Source of the DNA: PALSA-1003 sp963791945
GTDB taxonomy: Bacteria; Pseudomonadota; Gammaproteobacteria; Burkholderiales; Casimicrobiaceae
Assembly: GCA_963791945.1 (NCBI GenBank)
Contig: CAWBUD010000002.1
Location: 1,240,001 to 1,304,000 of the forward strand
DNA: 64,000 nt
Direction of reading: 5' to 3'
Made by a program: the position numbers and the translations under genes. Shown piece by piece: positions 34,103-42,119 of the stretch (position 1 is the first letter of the stretch; each line of letters opens with the position of its first letter). Under the pieces are notes generated by a model. It was not told the origin of the DNA. It worked only from the letters and a program-made list of their open reading frames with translations, and ran no database searches.

Positions 34103-36525
34103 CCGCCGTTCCGCGTCACGCGCGCGTGGTGGTCGTCGGCGGCGGGATTGCCGGCGTCTCGACGGCGTATCACCTCGCAAAGCTCGGCGTGACCGACGTC
34201 GTGCTGCTCGAGCAGGGCAAGCTCACCTGCGGCACGACCTGGCACGCCGCGGGACTCGTGGGTCAGCTCCGCGCCACCCGCAACGCCACGCGCATGAGCC
34301 GCTACAGCATCGAGCTGTATGCGACGCTCGAAGCCGAGACCGGGCTCGCGACCGGCTGGAAGCGATGCGGGAGCCTGAACGTCGCCCGGACGCCGGAGCG
34401 GCTGAAGCTCTTCAGGCGGCAGATGGCCCGCGCCAGGAGCTTCGACATCGAATTCGAATTCATCACGCCGCGCGAAGCGGGCGAGATCTATCCGCTGCTG
34501 CGCGTCGACGATCTCTCTGGCGCCGTCTGGATTCCCGGCGACGGCAAGGCCAATCCTACGGACCTGACCCAATCGCTCGCCAGGGGTGCGCGAACGCGCG
34601 GCGCCCGGATCGTCGAAGGCGCCCGCGTCACGACCGTCGTGACAGAGCGCGGCCGGGTCGCGGCCGTTCGCTACCTGACGGCCAACGGCGAAACGGAGCT
34701 CTCCTGCGAGACGGTCGTCAACTGCGGCGGACAATGGGCGCGCGAGCTTGGCGCCGTGTCCGGCGTCACGGTGCCGCTCTTCTCGGCCGAGCACTTTTAT
34801 GTCGTGACCCGGCCCATTCCCGGAGTGCACCCCGACCTGCCCGTGATGCGCGACCCCGACGGCTACATCTACTACAAGGAAGAAGTCGGCGGACTCGTGA
34901 TGGGCGGCTTCGAACCGGCCGCCAAGCCTTGGAACGTCGCGCGCATCCCGGACGGATTCGAATTCCGCCTGCTGCCCGAGGACTGGGATCATTTCTCGAT
35001 CCTGATGGAGAACGCGATCCATCGCACGCCGTGCCTCGAAAACGCCGAGATCCGGATGCTGCTCAACGGCCCGGAGAGCTTCACCCCCGACGGCAACTTC
35101 ATTCTCGGCGAGGCACCGGAGCTCTCCGGCTACTTCGTGTGTGCCGGCTTCAACTCCGCGGGCATCGCCAATGCAGGCGGCGCGGGCAAGCTCATCGCCG
35201 AATGGATCATCGCCGGCGAGGCGCCGATCGACCTGTGGGATGTCGACATCCGCCGCTTCGCGCCCATCCATGCCAACTTCCGCCATCTCGCCGACCGTAC
35301 GCGGGAAACGCTGGGCCTGCACTACGCGATGCGCTGGCCGCGCGAGGAGCTGGCGACCGTGCGGCCGCTGCGCCGCTCTCCGCTCTACGATCGGCTGAAG
35401 GCGAAGGGTGCGGTGTTCGGAACCAAGCTCAACTGGGAACGCGCGAACTACTTCCTGCCCGCTGGCGCGAACGAGCCGGCGCCGACGCTCGGCACGCCGG
35501 GCTGGCTGCAGTTCGTCCTCGAGGAGCAGCGTGCGTGCCGCGAGGGTGTCGCCGTTTTCGATCAGACGTCCTTCGCCAAGTTCATCCTCAAAGGCCGTGA
35601 CGCGCTCGGGGTGCTCGAGCGGCTATGCGCGAACGAGGTCGACGTACCGACCGGACGCATGATCTACACCGCCATGCTCAACGAGCGAGGCGGGTTCGAA
35701 AGCGATCTGACGATCACGCGGCTCGACTCCGACACGTTCTTCATCCTGACCGGCTCCGCGCAGGCCACTCGCGACGCCGACTGGATCGAGCGCCATATCG
35801 GCGACAACGAATACGCGGCGCTGGTCGACGTCACCTCCGCTTTTTCGGTGATCTCGGTAATGGGTCCGAAAGCCGAGGCGCTGCTGGCGCGCCTTTCATC
35901 CGATGATCTGTCGAAGACTGGCATGCCTTTCTCGACCACCCGCGAGATCGACGTGGGCTACGCGCGGCCGCGCGCGGCTCGGATGAGCTATGTCGGGGGT
36001 CCGGGTTACGAGCTCACCGTGCCGACCGAGCAGTGCGCGACGCTTTACGAGGCGCTGTGGTCGGCCGGTGCCGAGTTCGGCCTCGCCGACGCGGGCTACT
36101 ACACGATCGACGCGCTGCGCATCGAGACCGGACGGCGCGCCTGGGGCGCGGAGCTGGGGCCCGACGACACGCCCTGGGAAGCCGGCCTGGGCTACGCGGT
36201 GAAGCTCGAAAAACCGATGCCCTTCATCGGCCGCGAAGCGCTTCTCCGCCAGCGCGACCAGGGGCTCCGGAAGCGTCTCGTGCTCTTCACTTTCGACGAT
36301 GCCTCAGCCTATCCCTGGGGCGGCGAGCCCATCCTCATGGAAGGAACGAGCGTCGGAGAGCTCACGTCCGCGGGCTACAGCCGCAAGCTCGGCCGCGTGG
36401 TGGCGATGGGCTACGTCCGCGGCGAAGCAACCCTTTCAGATGCAGCGCTGCTGGGCGCGGGATTTTCGGTCGACATCGCCGGCGAGCTGTTCGCAGTCGC
36501 GCCGCATTTCAAGCTCCCGCCTTGA
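34099..36525 (+). CDS. FAD-dependent oxidoreductase with C-terminal GcvT domain (dimethylglycine/sarcosine dehydrogenase-like)
   Basis: 808-residue two-part flavoenzyme. The N-terminal DAO-fold domain (1-about 370) has VVVVGGGIAGVSTAYHLA and the TTWHAAGL motif whose histidine (His49) carries covalent FAD in dimethylglycine dehydrogenase. A middle FAO-type segment and a C-terminal folate-binding GcvT domain (from about 430, FDQTSFAKFILKGRD; GPGYELTVPTE; ELTSAGYSRKLGRVVAMGYV) complete the architecture used to oxidise N-methyl groups and hand formaldehyde to tetrahydrofolate. GTG 34099 overlaps the EamA stop (GTGA). Given the phosphonate operon, N-methylated AEP is a candidate substrate (inference); glycine betaine derivatives are the conservative alternative. 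Confidence 0.85.
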   Translation: MTAVPRHARVVVVGGGIAGVSTAYHLAKLGVTDVVLLEQGKLTCGTTWHAAGLVGQLRATRNATRMSRYSIELYATLEAETGLATGWKRCGSLNVARTPERLKLFRRQMARARSFDIEFEFITPREAGEIYPLLRVDDLSGAVWIPGDGKANPTDLTQSLARGARTRGARIVEGARVTTVVTERGRVAAVRYLTANGETELSCETVVNCGGQWARELGAVSGVTVPLFSAEHFYVVTRPIPGVHPDLPVMRDPDGYIYYKEEVGGLVMGGFEPAAKPWNVARIPDGFEFRLLPEDWDHFSILMENAIHRTPCLENAEIRMLLNGPESFTPDGNFILGEAPELSGYFVCAGFNSAGIANAGGAGKLIAEWIIAGEAPIDLWDVDIRRFAPIHANFRHLADRTRETLGLHYAMRWPREELATVRPLRRSPLYDRLKAKGAVFGTKLNWERANYFLPAGANEPAPTLGTPGWLQFVLEEQRACREGVAVFDQTSFAKFILKGRDALGVLERLCANEVDVPTGRMIYTAMLNERGGFESDLTITRLDSDTFFILTGSAQATRDADWIERHIGDNEYAALVDVTSAFSVISVMGPKAEALLARLSSDDLSKTGMPFSTTREIDVGYARPRAARMSYVGGPGYELTVPTEQCATLYEALWSAGAEFGLADAGYYTIDALRIETGRRAWGAELGPDDTPWEAGLGYAVKLEKPMPFIGREALLRQRDQGLRKRLVLFTFDDASAYPWGGEPILMEGTSVGELTSAGYSRKLGRVVAMGYVRGEATLSDAALLGAGFSVDIAGELFAVAPHFKLPP

Positions 36526-36598
36526 TGCCAGGCGGATGATTCCAATTCGCGAGCGATGCTCGACAAGCTTGCACCACTGGCTTTACGCTAGCCTCACG

Positions 36599-37432
36599 AT
36601 GTCGCATCGCTATCCCGTCCCGCTCCGCCACGGTCGCGCCCCGAGCAAGCCCGGCGCGCCGACCGGTCAGGTTCAAAGCCTGACCCGCGGCCTGTCGATC
36701 CTGGACGCGCTCGCCAAGAGCGCAGCCGGGCTCACGCTCACCGACGTCGCACAGCGCGTCCAGCTGCCGGCGTCGACGACCCATCGACTCCTGTCGACGC
36801 TGGAGAAGATGGGCTATGTGCATCAGGCGGGCGACCTCGGGCTGTGGTACATCGGCCTGCAGGCGTTCACGGTCGGCACGACATTCCTCGAAAATCGCGA
36901 TTTCGTCGCCGAGAGCCACGCCTACATGCACCGCCTCATGGAGCAGGCAGGCGAGACGGTCAACCTCGCGATCCTCGACGGCACCGAAGCGGTGTTCGTC
37001 GCGCAGGTCCAGTGTCACGAGATGATGCGTACGCTGGTGAAGCTCGGGAGCCGCGTGCCGCTTCATGCTTCGGGCGTGGGCAAGGCGCTGTTCGCCGCGC
37101 TGCCCGACCTGCAGGTCGATGCCATCCTGAAGGTCAGAGGCCTGCCGCGCATCACCGACAATACGATCGTCGCGGTCGAAACGATGTGGGCAGCGCTGCG
37201 GGTGATTCGGCAGCGCGGGTATTCGTTCGACGACGAGGAGCACGCGCGCTCCACGCGCTGCGTCGGCGCCGCGATCTACGACGAGCACGCAGAGCCGCTC
37301 GGCGCGGTCTCGATCGCCGGGCCGTCGTCGCGGATGCCCGACGAGCGGATCCGCCACTTGGGGCCGGTGGTCGCGCACATCGCGGAGGAGCTGACCCGCC
37401 ATTTAGGCGGGCGCTGGCCGCATCCGTATTAG
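36599..37432 (+). CDS. IclR family transcriptional regulator
   Basis: 277-residue regulator: N-terminal winged helix-turn-helix (about 22-85, TRGLSILDALAKSAAGLTLT and PASTTHRLLSTLEKMGYV) and a C-terminal GAF-like effector domain (LGSRVPLHASGVGKALFAALP; FDDEEHARSTRCVGAAIYDE). Starts at ATG 36599, 73 bases after the flavoprotein gene; the open frame extends upstream into that gene but in a different frame. It likely controls the PbfA-like/Na-Pi/EamA/flavoprotein set (inference from position). Its end overlaps the convergent nagZ end by four bases. Confidence 0.87.
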   Translation: MSHRYPVPLRHGRAPSKPGAPTGQVQSLTRGLSILDALAKSAAGLTLTDVAQRVQLPASTTHRLLSTLEKMGYVHQAGDLGLWYIGLQAFTVGTTFLENRDFVAESHAYMHRLMEQAGETVNLAILDGTEAVFVAQVQCHEMMRTLVKLGSRVPLHASGVGKALFAALPDLQVDAILKVRGLPRITDNTIVAVETMWAALRVIRQRGYSFDDEEHARSTRCVGAAIYDEHAEPLGAVSIAGPSSRMPDERIRHLGPVVAHIAEELTRHLGGRWPHPY

Positions 37433-38412
37433 CCTCGGCCAGCAATGGAGCTTCGCCGAGCGCCATGAGCCAGGCGCGCGCAGCGACGCTCCAGGTCGGT
37501 TGCCCGCGCCGGTTGCCAGCGCGAAAGCAGCGCGCCTACGCCCTCGGCATTCTTGCAGACGATCAGCATGTCGCAGCCGGCTTCGTAGGCCGCATCGGCG
37601 CGCGCGAAGATGTCCCCCACAACGAGGGCCCCCGCCATCGAGAGGTCGTCGCTGAAAATCATCCCGTCGAAGCCGAAGCGGCCACGCAGGATCTCCTGCA
37701 GCCAGACCCGCGAGAAGCCCGCCGGCCGCTCATCGACGTCCGGATATGCGACGTGAGCCGGCATGACGCCCTCGACGCCCTGCCGGACGAGCGCCGCGAA
37801 GGGCACGAGGTCGTCCTTGTCCAGCGCCGCGAGCGGGCGTGCGTCCACTGGTGCCTCGGTGTGAGAGTCGGCGGAAACGAAACCATGGCCGGGAAAATGC
37901 TTGATGACCGCGGCCATGCCGCGCGAGCGCAGGCCGTCGCAGAAGGCCGCCGCGAGGTGCGCCACGGCATTGGGATTGCGATGAAAGGCACGATCGCCGA
38001 TTACGGCGCTCCGGCCGTAATCGAGGTCGACCACCGGTGCGAAGCTGAAGTCGACGCCGTGAGCGCTGAGCTCCGCGCCGATCGTCGCGCCGAGCCGCGT
38101 CGCCTCGGCGGCGGCCGCGGCGACGTCGCGATCCCAGAGCCGCCCCAGCGTCGCCATCGCCGGAACCGTCGTGAAGCCGTCGCGGAAGCGCTGCACGCGG
38201 CCGCCTTCGTGGTCGACTGCAATCAGCGGAGCGGGATCGCGCAGCGCGCGGATCGCCTTCGTCAATGCCTTGAGCTGGGAGGACTCCGCGTAGTTGCGCC
38301 TGAACAGGATCACTCCGCCGATCAGCGGATGGGCGATGCGCTCGCGCTCCTCGGCGGAGAGCTCGAGGCCCGCTACATCGAGCATCACCGGGCCGCGTGG
38401 AAGCGCGATCAT
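37429..38412 (-). CDS. nagZ: Beta-N-acetylhexosaminidase
   Basis: Glycoside hydrolase family 3 enzyme of 327 residues that removes N-acetylglucosamine from anhydro-muropeptides during cell-wall recycling in the cytoplasm. Family motifs: GPVMLDVAGLELSAEER, GGVILFRRNY, VDHEGGRVQRF, AVIKHFPGHGFVSADSH (catalytic His/Asp loop) and FSDDLSMAGA with the nucleophilic aspartate. ATG at 38412 matches the usual N-terminus. In related genomes nagZ follows pdxJ and acpS; here a 229-base noncoding stretch replaces acpS. Confidence 0.94.
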   Translation of the reverse strand: MIALPRGPVMLDVAGLELSAEERERIAHPLIGGVILFRRNYAESSQLKALTKAIRALRDPAPLIAVDHEGGRVQRFRDGFTTVPAMATLGRLWDRDVAAAAAEATRLGATIGAELSAHGVDFSFAPVVDLDYGRSAVIGDRAFHRNPNAVAHLAAAFCDGLRSRGMAAVIKHFPGHGFVSADSHTEAPVDARPLAALDKDDLVPFAALVRQGVEGVMPAHVAYPDVDERPAGFSRVWLQEILRGRFGFDGMIFSDDLSMAGALVVGDIFARADAAYEAGCDMLIVCKNAEGVGALLSRWQPARATDLERRCARLAHGARRSSIAGRG

Positions 38413-38521
38413 TGCGCGTCGATGCGACGCCCGCGTCGCGGCGCTTCCGAGCCCGGCGCGATCTGGCGTGCAGAGTGAAGGCGCATTCGCGGCGCAGTCG
38501 TCGCTGGCGGGTGGCTCGTGC

Positions 38522-38548
38522 GCGGCGACTCGTGGGTTGAGTCGCCGC
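38522..38548. repeat. Strong hairpin in the pdxJ-nagZ gap
   Basis: GCGGCGACTC and GAGTCGCCGC form a perfect 10-base stem with a 7-base loop. Two more palindromes lie nearby, CGGGTACCCG (38555-38564) and GCGCCGCGGCGC (38582-38593). No T-run follows on either strand. Could mark a processing site or a repeat remnant; the gap (38413-38641) has no credible gene. Confidence 0.45.
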
Positions 38549-38641
38549 CGCGAGCCGGGTACCCGCCCGACGACGTGTTTTGCGCCGCGGCGCCCGAGCT
38601 CTGCGCGCCAGATCGCGCAACAGCGTCGCCGTGCCTTCGCC

Positions 38642-39388
38642 TCAACCCGCCGCCTCCCGGATGAGCGCCTTCATCTCGCGCACCGCCTCGCGCAAACCGA
38701 CGAATACCGCGCGGCTGACGATCGCGTGGCCGATGTGCAGCTCCCGAATGCCGGGCAGCGCGGCGATCGGCTGGACGTTGAAATAGTTGAGCGCATGTCC
38801 CGCATTGAAACGCATGCCGTGGCCAACCACGGCCGCGCCGGCTTCGCGGATCTTCTGGATCTCGGCGACGACCGCCGAGCTCTGCGGATCGCGTCCGCGG
38901 GCGTGGAAGGCGTGCGCATACGGACCGGTATGGATCTCGCACACGCGCGCGCCGATCCGCGCCGCGGCATCGACCTGCCGTGCTTCGGCGTCGATGAATA
39001 CGCTGGTGACGATGCCGGCCTGGGAAAGCTCGGAGACGACTCGATGCAGCCGCCCTTCCTGGCCCGAAACGTCGAGGCCGCCCTCCGTCGTGATCTCCTC
39101 GCGGCCTTCAGGCACGAGCATCGCCATCTCCGGCTTCAGATCGCAGGCGATCGCCACCATCTCGGCGGTCGCGGCCATTTCCAGATTGAGCTTGATGTGC
39201 ACCAGCTCGCGCAGGCGCCGCACATCGCGATCCTGAATATGGCGCCGGTCCTCGCGCAGGTGCACGGTGATGCCGTCGGCGCCGCCCAGATGGGCTTCGA
39301 CCGCCGCCCACACGGGGTCGGGCTCGTAGGTGCGTCGCGCCTGGCGAAGCGTGGCAACGTGATCGATGTTGACGCCAAGCTCAATCAT
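38642..39388 (-). CDS. pdxJ: Pyridoxine 5'-phosphate synthase
   Basis: TIM-barrel enzyme condensing 1-deoxyxylulose 5-phosphate with 3-amino-2-oxopropyl phosphate in vitamin B6 synthesis. 248 residues. Motifs: LGVNIDHVATLRQARRT (catalytic His), GADGITVHLREDRRHIQDRD, KPEMAMLVPEGREEITTEGG, EIHTGPYA, VGHGMRFNAGHALNY and ELHIGHAIVSRAVFVGL. The start overlaps the recO end by eight bases, the standard recO-pdxJ arrangement. Confidence 0.97.
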   Translation of the reverse strand: MIELGVNIDHVATLRQARRTYEPDPVWAAVEAHLGGADGITVHLREDRRHIQDRDVRRLRELVHIKLNLEMAATAEMVAIACDLKPEMAMLVPEGREEITTEGGLDVSGQEGRLHRVVSELSQAGIVTSVFIDAEARQVDAAARIGARVCEIHTGPYAHAFHARGRDPQSSAVVAEIQKIREAGAAVVGHGMRFNAGHALNYFNVQPIAALPGIRELHIGHAIVSRAVFVGLREAVREMKALIREAAG

Positions 39389-40148
39389 GACCGTTGTTCT
39401 CTCCGCTCACTTCCGCATCCTCGAGGGCCTGCAGGTCGCGCACGACGCGGCGGCTCACGATGGTGCGCTGTTCGAGGTAGTAATCGAGTACCTCGCGCAT
39501 CAGCCGCTTGGCCTCCGCGGCCGACTCGGGCGCGCGGTAGTCGTGTTGCGCGAGCGCGAGAAGGGTTGCGCCGCGCACCAGCGGATAACGGCGCCCCGGC
39601 TCCGCTGCGACTGTTCGCGGTCCGCGTTCGAACGCGTAATAGTACCGCTCCGCGGGATCGACCGGTCGCCCCGTATCGACTTCATGCGTCAACGGCAGCG
39701 CGTAACCGAGCTCGGCGAGGAGCCGAAGCTCGAACTGCCGCAACACGGGCGCCTGCTCGACGCCGTTCGCGAGCCGGGCGAGCGCGGATTCGTACTCCTC
39801 GTAGAGGCCTGGGTGCGGATCCTCGCGTGGCAGGAGCTTCAGCAGGAGCTCATTCAAGTAGAACCCGCACAGCAGCGCCGAGCCCCCCACCAGCGGAAGG
39901 CCACCGCGCCACTCCGCGCGGATGAGCGTCTTGAGCTCGCCCGTCCCAGCCCACGACAGCGTAAGCGGCTGGAAGGCCTGCAGCACGCCGCGGAGCTCCG
40001 AGCGCGTCCGCTTGGCGCCGCGCGCGACCAGCGCAACGCGGCCGTACGCGGCGGTGAGTGCCTCGACGATAGCGCTCGTCTCCCGATACGGATAGGTGTG
40101 CAGCACGAAACCGGGCTGATCGTCGCGTCGCTCGCGGGGTTGCTTCAT
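39381..40148 (-). CDS. recO: DNA repair protein RecO
   Basis: RecFOR-pathway mediator that anneals DNA and helps load RecA. 255 residues with the N-terminal OB fold (GFVLHTYPYRETSAIVEALTAAYGRVALVARGAKR region), the LQAFQPLTLSWAG segment and the helical C-terminal domain (YLNELLLKLLPREDPHPGLYEEYE). Between era and pdxJ, 22 bases after era's stop. Sequence-diverse family; gene order strengthens the call. Confidence 0.94.
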   Translation of the reverse strand: MKQPRERRDDQPGFVLHTYPYRETSAIVEALTAAYGRVALVARGAKRTRSELRGVLQAFQPLTLSWAGTGELKTLIRAEWRGGLPLVGGSALLCGFYLNELLLKLLPREDPHPGLYEEYESALARLANGVEQAPVLRQFELRLLAELGYALPLTHEVDTGRPVDPAERYYYAFERGPRTVAAEPGRRYPLVRGATLLALAQHDYRAPESAAEAKRLMREVLDYYLEQRTIVSRRVVRDLQALEDAEVSGENNGHD

Positions 40149-40169
40149 GGAGCTAATGTCAGCCGCGCA

Positions 40170-41093
40170 TCAATAACCGAAACGCGTCAGCATGCGCTCG
40201 TCGTTCGCCCAGCCCGGCTTGACGCGCACCCAGACCTCGAGAAATACCTTGCCGCCGAACAGAAGCTCCATATCGGCCCGTGCCGCCGAGGCGATCGCTT
40301 TCATGCGGGCGCCGGCCTCGCCCAGAACGATCGCCCGCTGGCTCGCCTTGTCCACGTACACGGTGGCGTGGATGCGACGCAGCGGGCCCTCGTGCCGGAA
40401 CGTGTCGATCGCCACGGCCGCGGCATAAGGCACCTCATCCCCGAGCTGGCGGAAGATTTTCTCGCGCAGGAGCTCCGCGGCGAGAAAACGCTCGTCGCGG
40501 TCGACGAGCTCGTCATCCGGGAAAAGCGGCGGACCGGGCGGAAGACTGCGCTCGATGGCCGCCGTCAGCACGTCGAGCTCCATCGATTTTTCGGCGCTGA
40601 TCGGCACGATCGCCATGAACTCGCGGACGCCTGCGATCTCGCCCAGCAGCGGCAGCAGCCGCTTCTTGTCGGCGACGCGGTCGATCTTGTTCACCGCCGC
40701 GATGGCCGGGACGCGGTCCGGCAGCAGCGCGAGCAGCTCCCGGTCGGCCACGGTCAGCCCACGCGTCTCCAGCACCACGACGATGACGTCGACATCGCGG
40801 AGGCTCTCGCGCACCGCGCGACTCATCCGTTTGTTCAGGAGCGACCGGTGCCGGGTCTGGAATCCCGGCGTATCGACGAACACGAATTGCGCCGAGCCCG
40901 TCGTGAGGATGCCGCGCAGCCGCCCGCGGGTGGTCTGCGGCCGCCGCGACGTGATCGCGATCCGCGCGCCCACCAGCGCGTTGACGAGCGTCGACTTGCC
41001 GACGCTGGGGCGGCCCACGATCGCGACTTGTCCGCACCGGAACGCGGCCGCCGCGACCGCCTCAGGTTTGACCGTCGTGCGTCGCCCGGTCAT
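40170..41093 (-). CDS. era: GTPase Era
   Basis: Ras-like GTPase with KH domain that binds 16S rRNA and assists 30S maturation. 307 residues. G1 is GRPSVGKST (Ser where Asn is usual), G2 region RRPQTTRGRLRGI, G3 DTPGFQTRH, G4 NKIDRV, G5 PISAEKS; the KH domain spans about 215-300 (LGEAGARMKAIASAARADME). The start ATG 41093 lies inside the end of rnc (32-base overlap), a common coupling. Confidence 0.96.
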   Translation of the reverse strand: MTGRRTTVKPEAVAAAAFRCGQVAIVGRPSVGKSTLVNALVGARIAITSRRPQTTRGRLRGILTTGSAQFVFVDTPGFQTRHRSLLNKRMSRAVRESLRDVDVIVVVLETRGLTVADRELLALLPDRVPAIAAVNKIDRVADKKRLLPLLGEIAGVREFMAIVPISAEKSMELDVLTAAIERSLPPGPPLFPDDELVDRDERFLAAELLREKIFRQLGDEVPYAAAVAIDTFRHEGPLRRIHATVYVDKASQRAIVLGEAGARMKAIASAARADMELLFGGKVFLEVWVRVKPGWANDERMLTRFGY

Positions 41094-41742
41094 ACGCGCG
41101 CGCCGCGGCAGCCTGCTCGGCGGCGCGGCGGCTCGGTCCTCTGCCGCTCTCGGCGATGGCAAGCGCAGGAATGCGGCAGACGACCTCGAAGGTCTGGTCG
41201 TGCGCTTGCCCCTCGACGGCGACGATCGCGTACTCGGGAATGGCAAGGCGCCGCGCCTGCAGCCATTCCTGCAGCTGGGTCTTCGGGTCCTTGGCGACTC
41301 CCTCGGTCGCGGCGGAGATCTCGGCCGCATAGAGCCGCTCGATGGCCGAGTACGCGCCGCTGAATCCACCGTCGAGAAAGATCGCGCCGAAGAGCGCTTC
41401 CAGCGCGTCGGCCAGGATCGACGGCCGCGCCGCTCCGCCGCTTCGGATCTCTCCTTCGCCGAGCCGGATCGACGCGCCCAGATCGAGCGCGACGGCGTGC
41501 CGGTGCAGCGTTTCGCGGTTGACCAGCGCAGAGCGCATGCGCGAAAGCTCGCCCTCGGACATCGCGGGGAAGCGCTCATAGAGCATCAGGGCGATCACGC
41601 AGTTGAGCACGCCGTCGCCGATGAATTCCAGACGCTCGTTGTGCTCACCGGCGTAGCTGCGGTGCGTGAGCGCCTGGCGCAGCAGCTCGGGATGGCGGAA
41701 GACGTGACCGAGAGCCGCGGCCCGTGCCGGGTCAGCCGTCAT
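41062..41742 (-). CDS. rnc: Ribonuclease III
   Basis: Double-strand-specific endoribonuclease for rRNA and mRNA processing. 226 residues: RNase III domain with signature NERLEFIGDGVLNCVIA (catalytic acidic residues) and a second acidic site near DALEALFGAIFLDGG; double-stranded RNA-binding domain from about 155 (DPKTQLQEWLQARRLAIPEY). Starts 4 bases after the DUF4845 gene and overlaps era. Confidence 0.96.
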   Translation of the reverse strand: MTADPARAAALGHVFRHPELLRQALTHRSYAGEHNERLEFIGDGVLNCVIALMLYERFPAMSEGELSRMRSALVNRETLHRHAVALDLGASIRLGEGEIRSGGAARPSILADALEALFGAIFLDGGFSGAYSAIERLYAAEISAATEGVAKDPKTQLQEWLQARRLAIPEYAIVAVEGQAHDQTFEVVCRIPALAIAESGRGPSRRAAEQAAAARAYDRATHDGQT

Positions 41743-41745
41743 TCC

Positions 41746-42108
41746 CTACTTGCGCGCCGACGCCTCGAACTCGAGCAGCAGGCTCACGTTGCCCACGAGA
41801 TGCAGCGTATTGGTCCACGACGCCGAAGCAACTAGCTCGGTCCCCTCGCGGGTAAGGTCGATGTCGGTGCCGCGCACCGAATCGATGTAGTCGGCGCTCG
41901 CCTTGAGGTCGAAATCACTGCGAAACTGAGCCAGTGTTACGTTATCGCGCGAGTTCTGCAATGTCTGCCGAAGCGTCTTCTCCACCGAGAAGTATTCGAT
42001 GTACGATGGAAGCACGCGAAAGCCGATCATGGCGATCGCCAGCACGATCGCGGCGACGAAGACGAAGCCGATGATGGTGAGTCCCGCTTGCCGATCACGC
42101 GTCCCCAT
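41746..42108 (-). CDS. DUF4845 domain-containing membrane protein
   Basis: 120-residue single-pass protein, uniformly found between lepB and rnc in Beta- and Gammaproteobacteria. N-terminal hydrophobic helix LTIIGFVFVAAIVLAIAMIGF, then a small periplasmic domain (YSVEKTL-like region to LLLEFEASARK). The ATG at 42108 is preferred because GGGGAGAG precedes it; an upstream TTG at 42123 overlapping the lepB stop is possible. Function is not established; gene order links it to signal peptidase. Confidence 0.85.
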   Translation of the reverse strand: MGTRDRQAGLTIIGFVFVAAIVLAIAMIGFRVLPSYIEYFSVEKTLRQTLQNSRDNVTLAQFRSDFDLKASADYIDSVRGTDIDLTREGTELVASASWTNTLHLVGNVSLLLEFEASARK

Positions 42109-42119
42109 GGTCTCTCCCC

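Noticed and set aside
38409..38942. Possible acpS remnant on the minus strand between pdxJ and nagZ
   Set aside because: Translation of the 229-base gap in all minus frames gives no AcpS motif; the frame mostly overlaps pdxJ out of phase.
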